DNA from: Asaia siamensis
GTDB lineage: Bacteria > Pseudomonadota > Alphaproteobacteria > Acetobacterales > Acetobacteraceae
Length of the DNA: 64,000 nucleotides
Assembly: GCF_014635085.1 (NCBI RefSeq)
Contig: NZ_BMCH01000001.1
Coordinates: 186,001-250,000, forward strand
Reading direction: 5' to 3'
The position numbers and the translations under genes are program-made. The notes below the pieces were generated by a model. It did not search any database, was not told the origin of the DNA, and worked only from the letters and a program-made list of their open reading frames with translations. Of this stretch, positions 32,954-42,672 are shown piece by piece (positions within the stretch are counted from its first letter, which is position 1; every line of letters begins with the position of its first letter).

Positions 32954-35900
32954 TCAGGCGTCGCGCAGGGCGCTTCGGAGTTTTTCCTCAAGCACCGCCG
33001 AGGTAAAGGGCTTGGGCAGGATGTTAATTTTTTCGTCGGTTTCCTGTCGGTTGAAGAGTGCCTGCTCGGCATAGCCGGTAATGAACAGCACCGTCAGACC
33101 GGGGCGCAGGACACGCGCGGCATCGGCAAGCTGGCGGCCATTGAGTCCCCCTGGAAGCCCGACATCGGTAATCAGCACATCGAACAGGCGCTCCTGATCG
33201 TTGAGCAGGGCAAGGGCCGCCGTGCCATCGCCAGCTTCCTGAACGATGGCCCCCCAGTCTTCGAGCGTCTCGCGCATGGTGAATCGCAGCGTTTCCTCAT
33301 CATCGACAAGCAGCACCCGCAAGTGACGGAGAGTCTCATCGCCACGCGCGTGTTCCAGCTGTTTGGCCACTGCGGGAAGCGTGGTCGCATGGCTCGGAAG
33401 CCAGATATGCACGGATGTGCCGAAATTGGGTGTCGAGGCAATGCTGACGCGACCGCCTGATTGCCGGGCAAAACCATAGATCATGCTTAGCCCAAGCCCC
33501 GTTCCCTTGCCGATCGGCTTGGTGGTGAAAAACGGGTCGAAGGCTCGGGCCATGACATCGGCGCTCATGCCCACGCCGGTATCCGTGACCGAGAGCACGA
33601 GGTAGCGGCCGGGGCGCAGTCCCCATTCTTCTGCCTGGAGAATGCCGAGCTTTGCATAGGAGGTCGCGATGCGCAGTGTGCCGCCGTCTGGCATGGCGTC
33701 TCTGGCATTGATCGCCAGATTGAGCAGGGCATTCTCAAGCTGGTTCGTATCGACCAGAGCCGGGCCGATGGCCTGATCCAGTTTCAGTTCGAGTACGGCA
33801 CCGGGGCCGATCGTGCCGCTGATCAGATCCTGCATGCCCAGAATGAGCGCATTGATATCGGCGGGCTGTGGATCAAGCGTCTGACGGCGCGAGAAGGCAA
33901 GCAGACGATGGGTCAGGGCAGCGGCCCGATCGGTCGCGCCTCTGGCGGCCACGATATAGCGATCCAGACCGTCGGTGCGCCCTTGTTCCAGTCTTCGGCC
34001 GAGCAGGTCGAGGGCGCCGCCGATGCCAGCCAGAATATTATTGAAATCATGGGCGAGACCGCCGGTCAGCTGACCAACGGCTTCCATTTTCTGCGACTGG
34101 CGCAGCTGGTCTTCGAGCGCGATACGGTCATTGACGTCACGCCCGATCAGATAGATGTCGTCACCCTCGGTGGAACCGGACCAGTTGAATGTGTGCCATT
34201 CTCCATCCTGATGCAGAAAGCGCAGATCAATCCCGTGTTCGAGCTGCCCGGCGCGCAACATGGTGAGAGCTTCGGCAGCGCGTGCCATATCGGCCGGATG
34301 CACGAGCTGCTCGATCTTGCTTCCCATCCAGCTCAGCGCCTTGGGGCCGAAGCAACGCTCCCAGCTGGGATTGAGATAGCGCAGCTTGCCGTCACGATCG
34401 GTCAGGGCGAGCAGATCGGCGCTGATGGCCCAGAGACGATCGCGTTCACGGGTGCGACGCAGAACCTGCTCTTCAAGCGTCTCGTTCATGCGGCGCAGGG
34501 CTTCCTGAGCGCGTACCTGTCTGATGGCTGCCCAGCTTCGGTCAGCGACGGTTCTGACGAATGAGAGTGTGATCTCGTCCCAGCAATGGGGGTGGGCGAA
34601 ATGCACGATGATTACGGCACGCAGCGTCCCGTTTTCCATGATCGGAACATTGAGAAGCGCACTGATCCTGAGGGGCGCGAAAGCCTCGGCCTGTTCGGCG
34701 GTCAGCGGGTCGGTGCGCACATCGTCGATGGCGACGCATTCGCCGCGTTTCAGCAATTCGATGTAGGAGCCGTAGGCCCGGAACGCATAGAGCCCTGAAA
34801 CATCAGGGAAACTGGTATCCCGTCGCCAGCTATCGGTCACATGCGCCAGTTCGCGCTCCCGATCGACATCGGCGAACCCGGCGCGATCGGCCTCTATTGT
34901 GAGGCCCAGCGTGCGCGACGTCAGTTCGACAATCTCTGCCTCGCTGGTAAGCGCGCGTAGTTCATCGCCAAAAACGACAAGGGCTTCGCGCTTGAGCGTC
35001 TGCCGCTTGGGGCCGTCGATATCAAGCAGGATACCAGGGAAATTGCTGATCTCCCCCTGCGGATCATAGGTGCACGAGCCGTTCGCCTCGAGCCAGCGTG
35101 CAGGGCGTGTGCCGTCATCGAGCAATCTGAACTCACAACGAAACTGCTTGTTTTCGCGAAGGGCGACGTCGAGCGCTGCCTCGATATCAGGTCTGTTTTC
35201 CGGGGCGGCATGCTGAAGCAGGCGCTCGAAACTGACGCCTTCGGCCAGCTCGTCAGGCGGCAGGCCGAGTGTTTCGGCCATACGCAAATCGCCGCTCACC
35301 AGCTTTCTCTTGGCGTCCCACAGCCACATACCGACAATCGTGCCTGCAGCGAGAGCGAGTTCGAGGCGTTCATGCTCCTGATTGGCGAGAGTCATGTCGC
35401 GCGAGATGCCCAGAATGCGTTCGGGCTTGCCATCGGGCCCCAGAATGGGCGCTACGACGACGTCCCATAGCCGCTTTCGCCCGTCGGCGGTTTCGACGTA
35501 ATCCTGAAAATGGCTGGTTCGGCCGGCGCGCGCGGCCTCAATGACCTCAAGCGCCAGAGCACGACCGCGTTCCTGCCAGACATCGGGCCAGTAAACGCCG
35601 ATCATATCTGATGGTGCACACAGATTGAGCACGAGAACGGCGCCATGATTGACGAAGGTAATGACGCCATCGAGGTCGAGAATTTTTACGCAGTCATTCG
35701 CACTGACCAGCATCGCATTGATGAAAGCCTGGCTTGTTCTCAGGGCGAGTCTGTCATCATGGCCGATATCGATCAGCGTGCCGGTGCAATCCTGACCATG
35801 GGGTTGTGCACTGATATGGACACGGATCGTCTCATTATCAGCGCCCCGCAGGCGCACGCCCGCCTGCGGGGCGCTGAAAAGCCATTCGACCGGTGACAGA

Positions 35901-36508
35901 TGAGGGGGTGGGCGATCATCCTCATGAATGCAGGCAATGAAATCAGGCCAGGTCACACCCAGCCGCAATGCCTCGCGGGACAGACCGCAAAGAGAGGCCA
36001 TGCGCGGATCGCCGGTAAGCTTGCCGGTCTCGGCACTCCACAGAAAGAAGCCCAGCTGTGCCAAGGGGCTCTTTTCAACATGCGAGGCGGGGTGTGTCTG
36101 CACGGTGGTGTCTGTCCGGGCAGGGGGGGCATGGTCCCCCCCATAAAGGGCGCCGAGCAGCAGCGCATGGGCGTGGATCGTGCGATCATGACGGCGCTCC
36201 ATCTGTGAGCGTCGGGTATTGATGGCGATCGCTCCCGAAACCGGGACGCCAAAAGGATAAAAGGACCAGCCGGAAAAGGACTGCACGCCCTCTGAGGGGG
36301 TATTGCGCGCCCAGTCATGCTCCTGCCAGAACGCAAGATCGGGATAGCCATGCCGGTTCGGATCGACATGGACAGGTTGCCCCTCACCAATCCGGAGAAG
36401 CGAGAAACAGATATCGGGAAAGGCCTCGCGCAGAGGCTGGAGGGCATGATGGTGGAGCCCGCCGTCACTGCTCGACGGGTCTGCCCCTGCGTGCTCCATA
36501 AGCATCAT
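32954..36508 (-). CDS. Multi-PAS/GAF hybrid sensor histidine kinase with receiver domain
   Basis: This 1184-residue protein has no signal peptide or clear membrane helix, so the sensor is probably cytoplasmic. The order appears to be a GAF-like N-terminal region (about 20-130), PAS (145-235), PAS (265-385), PAS (388-505), GAF (510-680) and PAS (690-805). The dimerisation/phosphoacceptor helix follows with H820 in LTGGLAHDFNNILA, then HATPase (about 925-1045; NLAINARDAMPDGG, GTGLGLSMIYGF) and a receiver with D1115 in VLITDVGLPGGLNG. The HDFNN-type kinase with fused receiver resembles blue-light or redox PAS kinases, but no LOV cysteine motif is visible. No separate response-regulator gene is adjacent; its output partner is unknown. 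Confidence 0.88.
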   Translation of the reverse strand: MMLMEHAGADPSSSDGGLHHHALQPLREAFPDICFSLLRIGEGQPVHVDPNRHGYPDLAFWQEHDWARNTPSEGVQSFSGWSFYPFGVPVSGAIAINTRRSQMERRHDRTIHAHALLLGALYGGDHAPPARTDTTVQTHPASHVEKSPLAQLGFFLWSAETGKLTGDPRMASLCGLSREALRLGVTWPDFIACIHEDDRPPPHLSPVEWLFSAPQAGVRLRGADNETIRVHISAQPHGQDCTGTLIDIGHDDRLALRTSQAFINAMLVSANDCVKILDLDGVITFVNHGAVLVLNLCAPSDMIGVYWPDVWQERGRALALEVIEAARAGRTSHFQDYVETADGRKRLWDVVVAPILGPDGKPERILGISRDMTLANQEHERLELALAAGTIVGMWLWDAKRKLVSGDLRMAETLGLPPDELAEGVSFERLLQHAAPENRPDIEAALDVALRENKQFRCEFRLLDDGTRPARWLEANGSCTYDPQGEISNFPGILLDIDGPKRQTLKREALVVFGDELRALTSEAEIVELTSRTLGLTIEADRAGFADVDRERELAHVTDSWRRDTSFPDVSGLYAFRAYGSYIELLKRGECVAIDDVRTDPLTAEQAEAFAPLRISALLNVPIMENGTLRAVIIVHFAHPHCWDEITLSFVRTVADRSWAAIRQVRAQEALRRMNETLEEQVLRRTRERDRLWAISADLLALTDRDGKLRYLNPSWERCFGPKALSWMGSKIEQLVHPADMARAAEALTMLRAGQLEHGIDLRFLHQDGEWHTFNWSGSTEGDDIYLIGRDVNDRIALEDQLRQSQKMEAVGQLTGGLAHDFNNILAGIGGALDLLGRRLEQGRTDGLDRYIVAARGATDRAAALTHRLLAFSRRQTLDPQPADINALILGMQDLISGTIGPGAVLELKLDQAIGPALVDTNQLENALLNLAINARDAMPDGGTLRIATSYAKLGILQAEEWGLRPGRYLVLSVTDTGVGMSADVMARAFDPFFTTKPIGKGTGLGLSMIYGFARQSGGRVSIASTPNFGTSVHIWLPSHATTLPAVAKQLEHARGDETLRHLRVLLVDDEETLRFTMRETLEDWGAIVQEAGDGTAALALLNDQERLFDVLITDVGLPGGLNGRQLADAARVLRPGLTVLFITGYAEQALFNRQETDEKINILPKPFTSAVLEEKLRSALRDA

Positions 36509-36649
36509 GATGATCGCCCCCCGCTTTCAGGCACCCCGGCATTCAGGGGGAGGGAGGGCGTCTTCGGAAGGAATGCCGACGGGCCCGCTCAACCAAGACG
36601 AGTCATAGCGTCAGAAGCATCAATACGTAAACACGGAATTAAGGACGGC

Positions 36650-37417
36650 TCAGACTGACGCCGTCAATCCACCGTCAACTGTCAGTATATGGCCGTTGAC
36701 GAAGCTGGAAGCATCCGATGACAGGAAAACCGCCGCGCCAACCAGCTCTTCTGCCTTGCCCCAGCGCGCGGCAGGAGTGCGCTGACAGAGCCAGGACGAG
36801 AATTTCTCATCGGCAACCAGCGCTGCATTCATCTCGGTTTCGAAATACCCCGGTGCAAGACCGTTGATCTGAAGGCCGTGGCGGGCCCAGTCTGTTGCCA
36901 TCCCTTTGGTCAGCATCTTCACCGCGCCTTTTGTGGCCGTATAGGGGGCGATGCCGGGACGGGCGAGTTCGCTCTGGACCGAGCAGATATTGATGATTTT
37001 GCCACGATTGCGGGCAATCATGTGACGCGAGACAGCCTGGGCAACGAAAAAGACCGAGCTGAGATTGGTCGAGATCAGGCGGTCCCATTCATTGCGCGGA
37101 AACTGGTCGAGCGGCGCGCGGAACTGGATACCTGCGTTATTGATCAGGATATCGATTGGCCCTTCCTTTTCGACCGCTTCGATACCGGCAATGACCTGAT
37201 CCTGATCGGTCACGTCGAACACGGCGCCCCGTGTTGCGATTCCTTCCTGCTCGAGCTTGGCGCGGGCGGTGTCCAGCGCGTCAGCCTTGCGCCCGTTGAG
37301 AATGATCTCGGCGCCAAAACTGCCCAGCCCCTGCGCCAGGGTAAAGCCGATCCCGCGTGAGGCGCCGGTAATCAGGGCGCGTCGACCCTTGAGGGAAAAC
37401 AGAACAGGGTCGGACAT
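36650..37417 (-). CDS. gno: Gluconate 5-dehydrogenase (SDR family)
   Basis: 255 residues from the ATG at 37417, which has GAAGGAA 6 bp upstream. This classical short-chain dehydrogenase has TGASRGIG (cofactor loop), NNAG, a catalytic Ser in ICSVQSELARPG, and the Y-x-x-x-K motif in PYTATKGAVKML. The sequence is strikingly like the known Gluconobacter oxydans cytoplasmic NADP-dependent gluconate:5-keto-gluconate oxidoreductase across its whole length, including NGLAPGYFETEM and the SSxASSFVNGxxLxVDGG ending. It interconverts gluconate and 5-ketogluconate and lets the cell use 5-ketogluconate taken up from the medium. It is divergently placed against the siroheme synthase gene. This assignment supports an acetic acid bacterium as source. 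Confidence 0.9.
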   Translation of the reverse strand: MSDPVLFSLKGRRALITGASRGIGFTLAQGLGSFGAEIILNGRKADALDTARAKLEQEGIATRGAVFDVTDQDQVIAGIEAVEKEGPIDILINNAGIQFRAPLDQFPRNEWDRLISTNLSSVFFVAQAVSRHMIARNRGKIINICSVQSELARPGIAPYTATKGAVKMLTKGMATDWARHGLQINGLAPGYFETEMNAALVADEKFSSWLCQRTPAARWGKAEELVGAAVFLSSDASSFVNGHILTVDGGLTASV

Positions 37418-37579
37418 CGCGAATTCCTTCAGGTCGGGGCTCATCTTGTGGGTATGCTAACAGGCTTGCCGAACCTGCCCAGCCGACATTTTCGTGTGGT
37501 TTCTTACAAGACAGGGCACCACGTCGTTTTGTTGCCGCCCCGGCATCTTGGCGATTGTCCGAGCGCACGCCATACAGGG

Positions 37580-38983
37580 ATGATGACCAAGGAAGCGACC
37601 TATCTCCCCATTGCCATGCGTCTGGACGATGCACGCGCACTCGTGATCGGGGGCGGGCAGGTGGCCGCCAACAAGCTGCGCCTTCTGCTGGGCCGATGCT
37701 CTGACATCGCGGTTCTGGGAAGGGTGGATGACCCCGAGATCGCACAGGCTGTCGCATCTGGACGGGTGACCCATCTTGGTGATTCCATCACTCTGGAGGC
37801 CTTGCCAGCGCTCCTGCCGGAGATGCGGCTGGTTTTTGCCGCGACCGATGATTTTGCGCTCAATCGGGCCATTGCCGCTGCGGCAAGAGAATGGCGCGTG
37901 GCGATCTGCGTGGTTGATGATCCTGATCCCTCGACCTTCATAACCCCTGCCATCATCGACCGGACGCCGGTCCAGATTGCGATATCGACCAATGGCGCGG
38001 CGCCGGTTCTGGCGCGTCGGCTGCGGATGCAGATCGAGGCGCTTCTGCCCGAGGGGCTGTCTCGTCTTTCCCGTTTCATGCAGGCCCAGCGTAACTGGAT
38101 CAAACAGGCCCAGCCCGACACGCTCATCCGTCGTCGCGCCTGGGAGAACTTTGTCGATGGTCCCGGTGCCGAGCAGGCGTTGCGTGGTGAGGACGAGGCC
38201 GCACGGCGCAGCCTCGAGGACGCACTCAACGGCGTGCCCCGGCAGGGCGAGGTGTGGCTTGTGGGGGCGGGTCCCGGCGACCCGGATCTGCTGACGCTGG
38301 CGGCATTGCGTCTGATGTCAAACGCCGATTCCGTCCTGTACGATCAGCTTATTCCGCCTGCGATCATGGATCGCGTACGCCGCGATGCCGAGCGTGTTTT
38401 CGTCGGCAAGAAACGCAGCAAGCACAGTCTGCCACAGGATGGCATCAATGAAGAGCTGATCCGGCGCGCCAAAGCAGGCGAGCGTGTGCTGCGCCTGAAG
38501 GGGGGCGATCCCTTCATTTTCGGTCGTGGTGGTGAGGAAATGGAGGCGCTGGTCGATGCGGGCGTAACCGTTCGCGTCATACCTGGCATCACGGCGGCCA
38601 GTGGCTGCGGAGCCGCAGCGGGTATTCCTCTGACTCATCGCGACTGCGCCCAGAGCTGCGTTTTCGTGACAGGTCATGCGCGCGCGGACGGCACGCTCAA
38701 TCTCGACTGGGCGAGCCTTGCGAAAAAAGGTCAGACGCTTGCCATCTATATGGGACTTGCGCCCATGGCCGATCTCTGCGCTCAGTTGATGGCTCATGGC
38801 CTGCCGCCCGACTGGCCTGCGGCGGTCATCGAGCATGGCACAAGGCATGACCAGCGCGTGCATGTCGCAACATTGGCCACCCTGCCTGCGTTGGTGATCG
38901 AACGACAGGTTGTCAGTCCTGCCTTGACCCTGGTGGGTGAGGTGGTCAATCACCGCCGCATAATTCACCATCAAGAAACGTGA
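37580..38983 (+). CDS. cysG: Siroheme synthase (trifunctional CysG)
   Basis: About 467 residues from the ATG at 37580 (37583 is equally possible; AGGGA lies close upstream). A longer frame from 37448 adds 44 residues unlike the family. The N-terminal half is the precorrin-2 dehydrogenase/ferrochelatase (PIAMRLDDARALVIGGGQVAANKLRLLL; TDDFALNRAIAAAA). The C-terminal half, from about residue 230, is uroporphyrinogen-III C-methyltransferase with VGAGPGDPDLLTLAALR, VFVGKKRSKHSLPQ, RLKGGDPFIFGRGGEE and VIPGITAASGCGAAAGIPLTHR. It makes siroheme, the cofactor of assimilatory sulfite reductase. It leads the sulfate-assimilation genes, 94 bp before cysH. The reductase itself (cysI/cysJ) is not in the window. 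Confidence 0.94.
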   Translation: MMTKEATYLPIAMRLDDARALVIGGGQVAANKLRLLLGRCSDIAVLGRVDDPEIAQAVASGRVTHLGDSITLEALPALLPEMRLVFAATDDFALNRAIAAAAREWRVAICVVDDPDPSTFITPAIIDRTPVQIAISTNGAAPVLARRLRMQIEALLPEGLSRLSRFMQAQRNWIKQAQPDTLIRRRAWENFVDGPGAEQALRGEDEAARRSLEDALNGVPRQGEVWLVGAGPGDPDLLTLAALRLMSNADSVLYDQLIPPAIMDRVRRDAERVFVGKKRSKHSLPQDGINEELIRRAKAGERVLRLKGGDPFIFGRGGEEMEALVDAGVTVRVIPGITAASGCGAAAGIPLTHRDCAQSCVFVTGHARADGTLNLDWASLAKKGQTLAIYMGLAPMADLCAQLMAHGLPPDWPAAVIEHGTRHDQRVHVATLATLPALVIERQVVSPALTLVGEVVNHRRIIHHQET

Positions 38984-39034
38984 AGTTCGTAGATTACCCA
39001 TTGCACGACGCAGTCTGAGCCATTATGTCGGGCA

Positions 39035-39047
39035 TATTGTCGCAATA
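39035..39047. promoter_or_regulatory. T-N11-A palindrome upstream of cysH
   Basis: TATTG-TCG-CAATA lies 30 bp before the cysH start, in the gap after cysG. It has the T-N11-A form used by LysR-type regulators such as CysB/Cbl. This is a short motif and a visual match only. Confidence 0.35.
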
Positions 39048-39077
39048 AGCGATCAATTGATGTGGATTTATTCAGTC

Positions 39078-39761
39078 ATGGCCCTGACCCAGACAGAACG
39101 GCAGATCCTCGAAAAGACCCCTGAAGACAGGCTGCTGGCACATGCCATGGAACTGCTTCACGGGCGCGTTGCGCTCGTCTCGTCTTTCGGTGCCGAATCC
39201 GCCCTGCTGCTGGCCATGATTGCCGAGATTGACGCCGATTTTCCGGTCTTTTTTTTGGAAACGCGCCGTCATTTTCCCGAAACGCTGGCCTATCGTGATA
39301 AGCTTGCGGGGTTTCTGGGCCTGACCAATTTGCGTTCGGTCGGGCCGAGCGACAAGGCGCTGCATGACCGTGACCCTCAGGACATGCTGGCCGATTTCGA
39401 CCCCGACGCCTGCTGCGCCCTGCGCAAGGTCGAGCCGATGGACGCGGCTTTAAACGACTTCGATGCGTGGATTACCGGACGCAAACGCGGACAGGCTGCG
39501 ACCCGCGCCGCCATGCCGGTATTCGAGCCGCTTGATGACGGGCGTGCCAAGATCAACCCTCTGGCTGCCTGGACTGGCGAGCGGATCGAGGCGGAAATGA
39601 CCCGTCGTGCGCTGCCTCGCCATCCTTTGACCGCCCTCGGCTTTCGTTCCATCGGCTGTGCTCCATGCACGCGTGCCGTGGCGGAAGGCGAAGACCCGAG
39701 AGCCGGTCGCTGGGCCGGTCAGACCAAAACCGAATGCGGCATTCACCTGCCTGCGCGATAA
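39078..39761 (+). CDS. cysH: Assimilatory APS reductase ([4Fe-4S] CysH type)
   Basis: 227 residues from the ATG at 39078 (an upstream ATG at 39057 adds seven residues). The PAPS-reductase fold is clear: SSFGAESALLL (PP-loop-like) and FLETRRHFPETLAYRD. It carries the paired-cysteine signature of the iron-sulfur subtype, CC in DACCALRKVEP and C-x-x-C in IGCAPCTRAV, as well as the catalytic Cys in the ECGIH tail. Family knowledge: enzymes with CC...CxxC bind [4Fe-4S] and reduce adenylyl sulfate directly, using thioredoxin. Interestingly, an APS kinase domain is also encoded downstream. It begins the run cysH-cysD-cysNC with 11 bp to cysD. Confidence 0.93.
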   Translation: MALTQTERQILEKTPEDRLLAHAMELLHGRVALVSSFGAESALLLAMIAEIDADFPVFFLETRRHFPETLAYRDKLAGFLGLTNLRSVGPSDKALHDRDPQDMLADFDPDACCALRKVEPMDAALNDFDAWITGRKRGQAATRAAMPVFEPLDDGRAKINPLAAWTGERIEAEMTRRALPRHPLTALGFRSIGCAPCTRAVAEGEDPRAGRWAGQTKTECGIHLPAR

Positions 39762-39772
39762 CGGAGCATAAC

Positions 39773-40591
39773 ATGAGTTTGGCGTCCCCCCGCGTCATGG
39801 ACGATCTCGATCAGCTCGAGGCGCAGAGCATTTTCGTGCTGCGTGAAGCCTATCGCAAGCTTCGTCCGCTTTCGCTGCTCTGGTCTCTGGGCAAGGACAG
39901 CAATGTCATGGTCTGGCTGGCACGCAAGGCCTTTATGGGCCGCGTTCCCTTTCCGGTCATGCATGTCGATACCGGCAAGAAATTTCCCGAGATGTACGCC
40001 TTTCGTGAGGAATACACGAAGAAATGGAATCTCGACCTGATGCTGGGCGATTGCCCGCCGGTTGAGGAAATTGATCCCTCCCTGCCGCCCGCAGCGCGTT
40101 CTGCCGCCCGCAAGACGGCCGGTCTGGCGAGTCTGATCGAAAAGCACAAGCTGCGCGGCGTGATTGCCGGCATCCGCCGCGACGAGCAGGCAACGCGCGC
40201 CAAGGAGCGTGTGTTCAGTCCTCGCGGTGCGGGTCATCGCTGGGACGTACGCAACCAGCCTCCCGAATTCTGGGACCAGTATGCGACGCCTTATGAAGAC
40301 GGCATGCATATTCGTGTGCATCCGCTGCTTTCCTGGCGTGAGATCGATATCTGGCGTTATATCGAGCGCGAGAACATTCCGCTGGTCGATCTGTATTTTG
40401 CCAAGAACGGCAAGCGCTACCGGTCGCTTGGCGATCAGGACATCACGAGCCCGATCGACAGCAATGCCTCGACCCTGGCCGAAGTCATTGCCGAGCTGGA
40501 AAACAGCAAGACCTCCGAGCGCGCCGGTCGCGCCATGGACCATGAATCCGAAGACGCTTTCGAGCGTCTGCGCGTTGCGGGCTATCTCTGA
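39773..40591 (+). CDS. cysD: Sulfate adenylyltransferase small subunit
   Basis: 272 residues from the ATG at 39773, with CGGAG 6 bp upstream; the frame is open further upstream but that overlaps cysH. This is an ATP-PP-type enzyme with SLLWSLGKDSNVMVWLARKA (PP-loop), PVMHVDTGKKFPEMYAFR, and GVIAGIRRDEQATRAKER. It ends in the family's ESEDAFERLRVAGYL. With CysN it makes APS from ATP and sulfate in the cytoplasm, pulled forward by GTP hydrolysis. It is placed between cysH and cysNC with almost no gaps (11 bp and 3 bp), which indicates one transcript and near-equal translation. Confidence 0.96.
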   Translation: MSLASPRVMDDLDQLEAQSIFVLREAYRKLRPLSLLWSLGKDSNVMVWLARKAFMGRVPFPVMHVDTGKKFPEMYAFREEYTKKWNLDLMLGDCPPVEEIDPSLPPAARSAARKTAGLASLIEKHKLRGVIAGIRRDEQATRAKERVFSPRGAGHRWDVRNQPPEFWDQYATPYEDGMHIRVHPLLSWREIDIWRYIERENIPLVDLYFAKNGKRYRSLGDQDITSPIDSNASTLAEVIAELENSKTSERAGRAMDHESEDAFERLRVAGYL

Positions 40592-40594
40592 GCT

Positions 40595-42475
40595 ATGGGC
40601 GATACCATGACCACCAACGACCTTCCCGCCTCGCTGCGGGCCGCCGCCACGCCGATCGTCATTGTCGGCCATGTCGATCACGGCAAGTCCACGCTGATCG
40701 GGCGTCTGCTTTACGACACAGACAGCCTGCAGGATGGCAAGCTCGCGCAGATTGTCGAGAGCAGCCGCAAGCGCGGTCTCGCTGTTGAATGGAGCTTCCT
40801 GCTCGACTCCCTTCAGATCGAACGCGATCAGGGTGTGACTGTCGATTCCACGCGTATTCCGTTCCATCTGGGCGGGCGTGAATTCGTGATTGTCGATGCG
40901 CCGGGCCACCGTCAGTTCCTGCGTAACATGATTACGGGTGCTGCCGATGCCGAGGCCGCCGTGCTGGTGGTCGATGCGCTCGAGGGCGCGCAGGAGCAGA
41001 CGCGTCGTCACGCCATGCTGCTGCGCCTGATCGGTATTCGCCACGTCATCGTGTTGCTGAACAAGTCGGATCTGCTCGATTTCGATCAGGCGAAGATCGC
41101 CCAGGCCGAGATCGATGTGCGCGATCTGCTCGGTCGTCTCGAAATCACGGTCGAGGCTTTTGTTCCCGCTTCGGCACGCGATGGCGATAATATTGCCAGC
41201 CGCTCCGAGCGTGCGCCTTGGTACACGGGCCCGACCCTGGTTGAGGCTCTGGCAGCCGTCCCGGCGCCCGCGTCACGCCTTGCGCTGGATTTCCGTATGC
41301 CGGTGCAGGACGTCTATCGCTTCGACGATGTGCGCTATGTTGCCGGGCGTATCGAGCGCGGTGTGATCCGCGCTGGCGATCGCATCATGATCGGCTCGCA
41401 GGGGCAGCAGGCAACTGTCGCCGAAATCTGCCGCTGGCATGCCCCGGCAAATCCGGTAGCCGGGGCAGGTGAATCGATTGCCCTGCGTCTGGAGCCCGAT
41501 CTGGTGCCGGATCGCGGCGATCTGCTTTTCCCGGCCCATGAGACCGGAAACGCTTTGATCCGTGCGGCCCGCATCCGCACGCGTCTGTTCTGGCTGCGCG
41601 GCGAGCCTTTGCGCGTGGGTGAGAGCTTTACCCTGCGACTGGCAACCGCTGAGCATGACGTCACTGTGGCCTCGATCGACGCCGTGGTGAACCTTGATGA
41701 TCTGACGCTGTCAGCGGCAGACGAGGTGCCGCCGGACGGCTTTGCCGAAATCACGCTGGCAACGTCCCATGCCATTCTGTTCGACCCGTTCTCACCGGGT
41801 TACAGCGATGGTCGTGGTGTTCTGGTCGATCGCTTCCAGCGTATTGTCGGTGGTGCGCCGCTGCTTGGCGCGGCTGAACTGCCGGATGGCACGCACGCCA
41901 TCCATCCTACGGCAAGCAAGGTGAGTGCAGGCGAGCGTCGTGCGTTGCATGGTCATGAAGGGGCTGTGTTCTGGCTAACCGGCTTGCCCGGTTCGGGCAA
42001 GAGCACCATCGCGCGGGCTGCCGAGGCCGAACTTGTGGCTCAGGGGCTGCGCACAACGGTTCTCGATGGCGATACGCTACGGGCGGGTCTGTGCAGCGAT
42101 CTCGGCTTCTCGCCGGAAGATCGTCGCGAGAACATCCGTCGCGCCGCGCATGTCGCGCGCATTCTGGCCGAAAGCGGTCAGGTGGTGATCGTGGCGCTGG
42201 TGTCGCCTCTGGCTGAAGATCGCGCTCAGGCAGCGCAGATCATCGGGCAGGGCTTCCATGAAGTTCATGTGGATGCGGCTCTCGAACTATGCGAGCAGCG
42301 TGACCCCAAGGGGCTTTATGCGGCGGCACGGGCAGGAAAAATCCCGGAATTCACGGGTGTTTCTGCGCCTTACGAAGCGCCTGATGCGCCAGCACTTCGC
42401 CTGGCGACCGAAGACGAACTCAATGGCACGGTACTCGTTTTCCGTAACTTCGTTCAGGGCGTGGTGACACGCTAA
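40595..42475 (+). CDS. cysNC: Bifunctional sulfate adenylyltransferase large subunit / APS kinase
   Basis: 626 residues. Residues 20-435 are the EF-Tu-like CysN GTPase: [18 protein letters not shown] (G1), [12 protein letters not shown] (G3) and NKSDL (G4), followed by beta-barrel domains. Residues from about 450 are CysC APS kinase: [20 protein letters not shown] (P-loop), [26 protein letters not shown], and [27 protein letters not shown]. The fusion makes APS and then PAPS. The ATG at 40595 is 3 bp after cysD; a second ATG at 40607 is possible. Such N-C fusions are common in alphaproteobacteria. A 200-bp gap with no clear terminator follows before the convergent ArsR gene. Confidence 0.95.
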   Translation: MGDTMTTNDLPASLRAAATPIVIVGHVDHGKSTLIGRLLYDTDSLQDGKLAQIVESSRKRGLAVEWSFLLDSLQIERDQGVTVDSTRIPFHLGGREFVIVDAPGHRQFLRNMITGAADAEAAVLVVDALEGAQEQTRRHAMLLRLIGIRHVIVLLNKSDLLDFDQAKIAQAEIDVRDLLGRLEITVEAFVPASARDGDNIASRSERAPWYTGPTLVEALAAVPAPASRLALDFRMPVQDVYRFDDVRYVAGRIERGVIRAGDRIMIGSQGQQATVAEICRWHAPANPVAGAGESIALRLEPDLVPDRGDLLFPAHETGNALIRAARIRTRLFWLRGEPLRVGESFTLRLATAEHDVTVASIDAVVNLDDLTLSAADEVPPDGFAEITLATSHAILFDPFSPGYSDGRGVLVDRFQRIVGGAPLLGAAELPDGTHAIHPTASKVSAGERRALHGHEGAVFWLTGLPGSGKSTIARAAEAELVAQGLRTTVLDGDTLRAGLCSDLGFSPEDRRENIRRAAHVARILAESGQVVIVALVSPLAEDRAQAAQIIGQGFHEVHVDAALELCEQRDPKGLYAAARAGKIPEFTGVSAPYEAPDAPALRLATEDELNGTVLVFRNFVQGVVTR

Positions 42476-42672
42476 TTTCTGTCGGGTTGCGGTGCGATAA
42501 TTCGTCGTATCGGAACCTGTCCGAATTTTTCTTCAGGGCCTGTTGAGGGCGTATTATTTCCCTTCGGCATATGAACCGCCAAAGGGGCAGGACCGTATCT
42601 GGCCGATCCCTGAATGGCCCTGCTTTCTCACAACAGTCTTCAGGGCGATCAACGAGGCACCCTTCGGTGGGC

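Noticed and set aside
39743-41044. 433-codon minus-strand open frame opposite cysD and cysNC
   Set aside because: It is the shadow of two unmistakable sulfate-activation genes, with no ribosome binding site and no family resemblance.
42476-42672. Terminator or small gene between cysNC and the ArsR gene
   Set aside because: Only a weak CGG/CCG stem before a short T run is seen; not enough to call.
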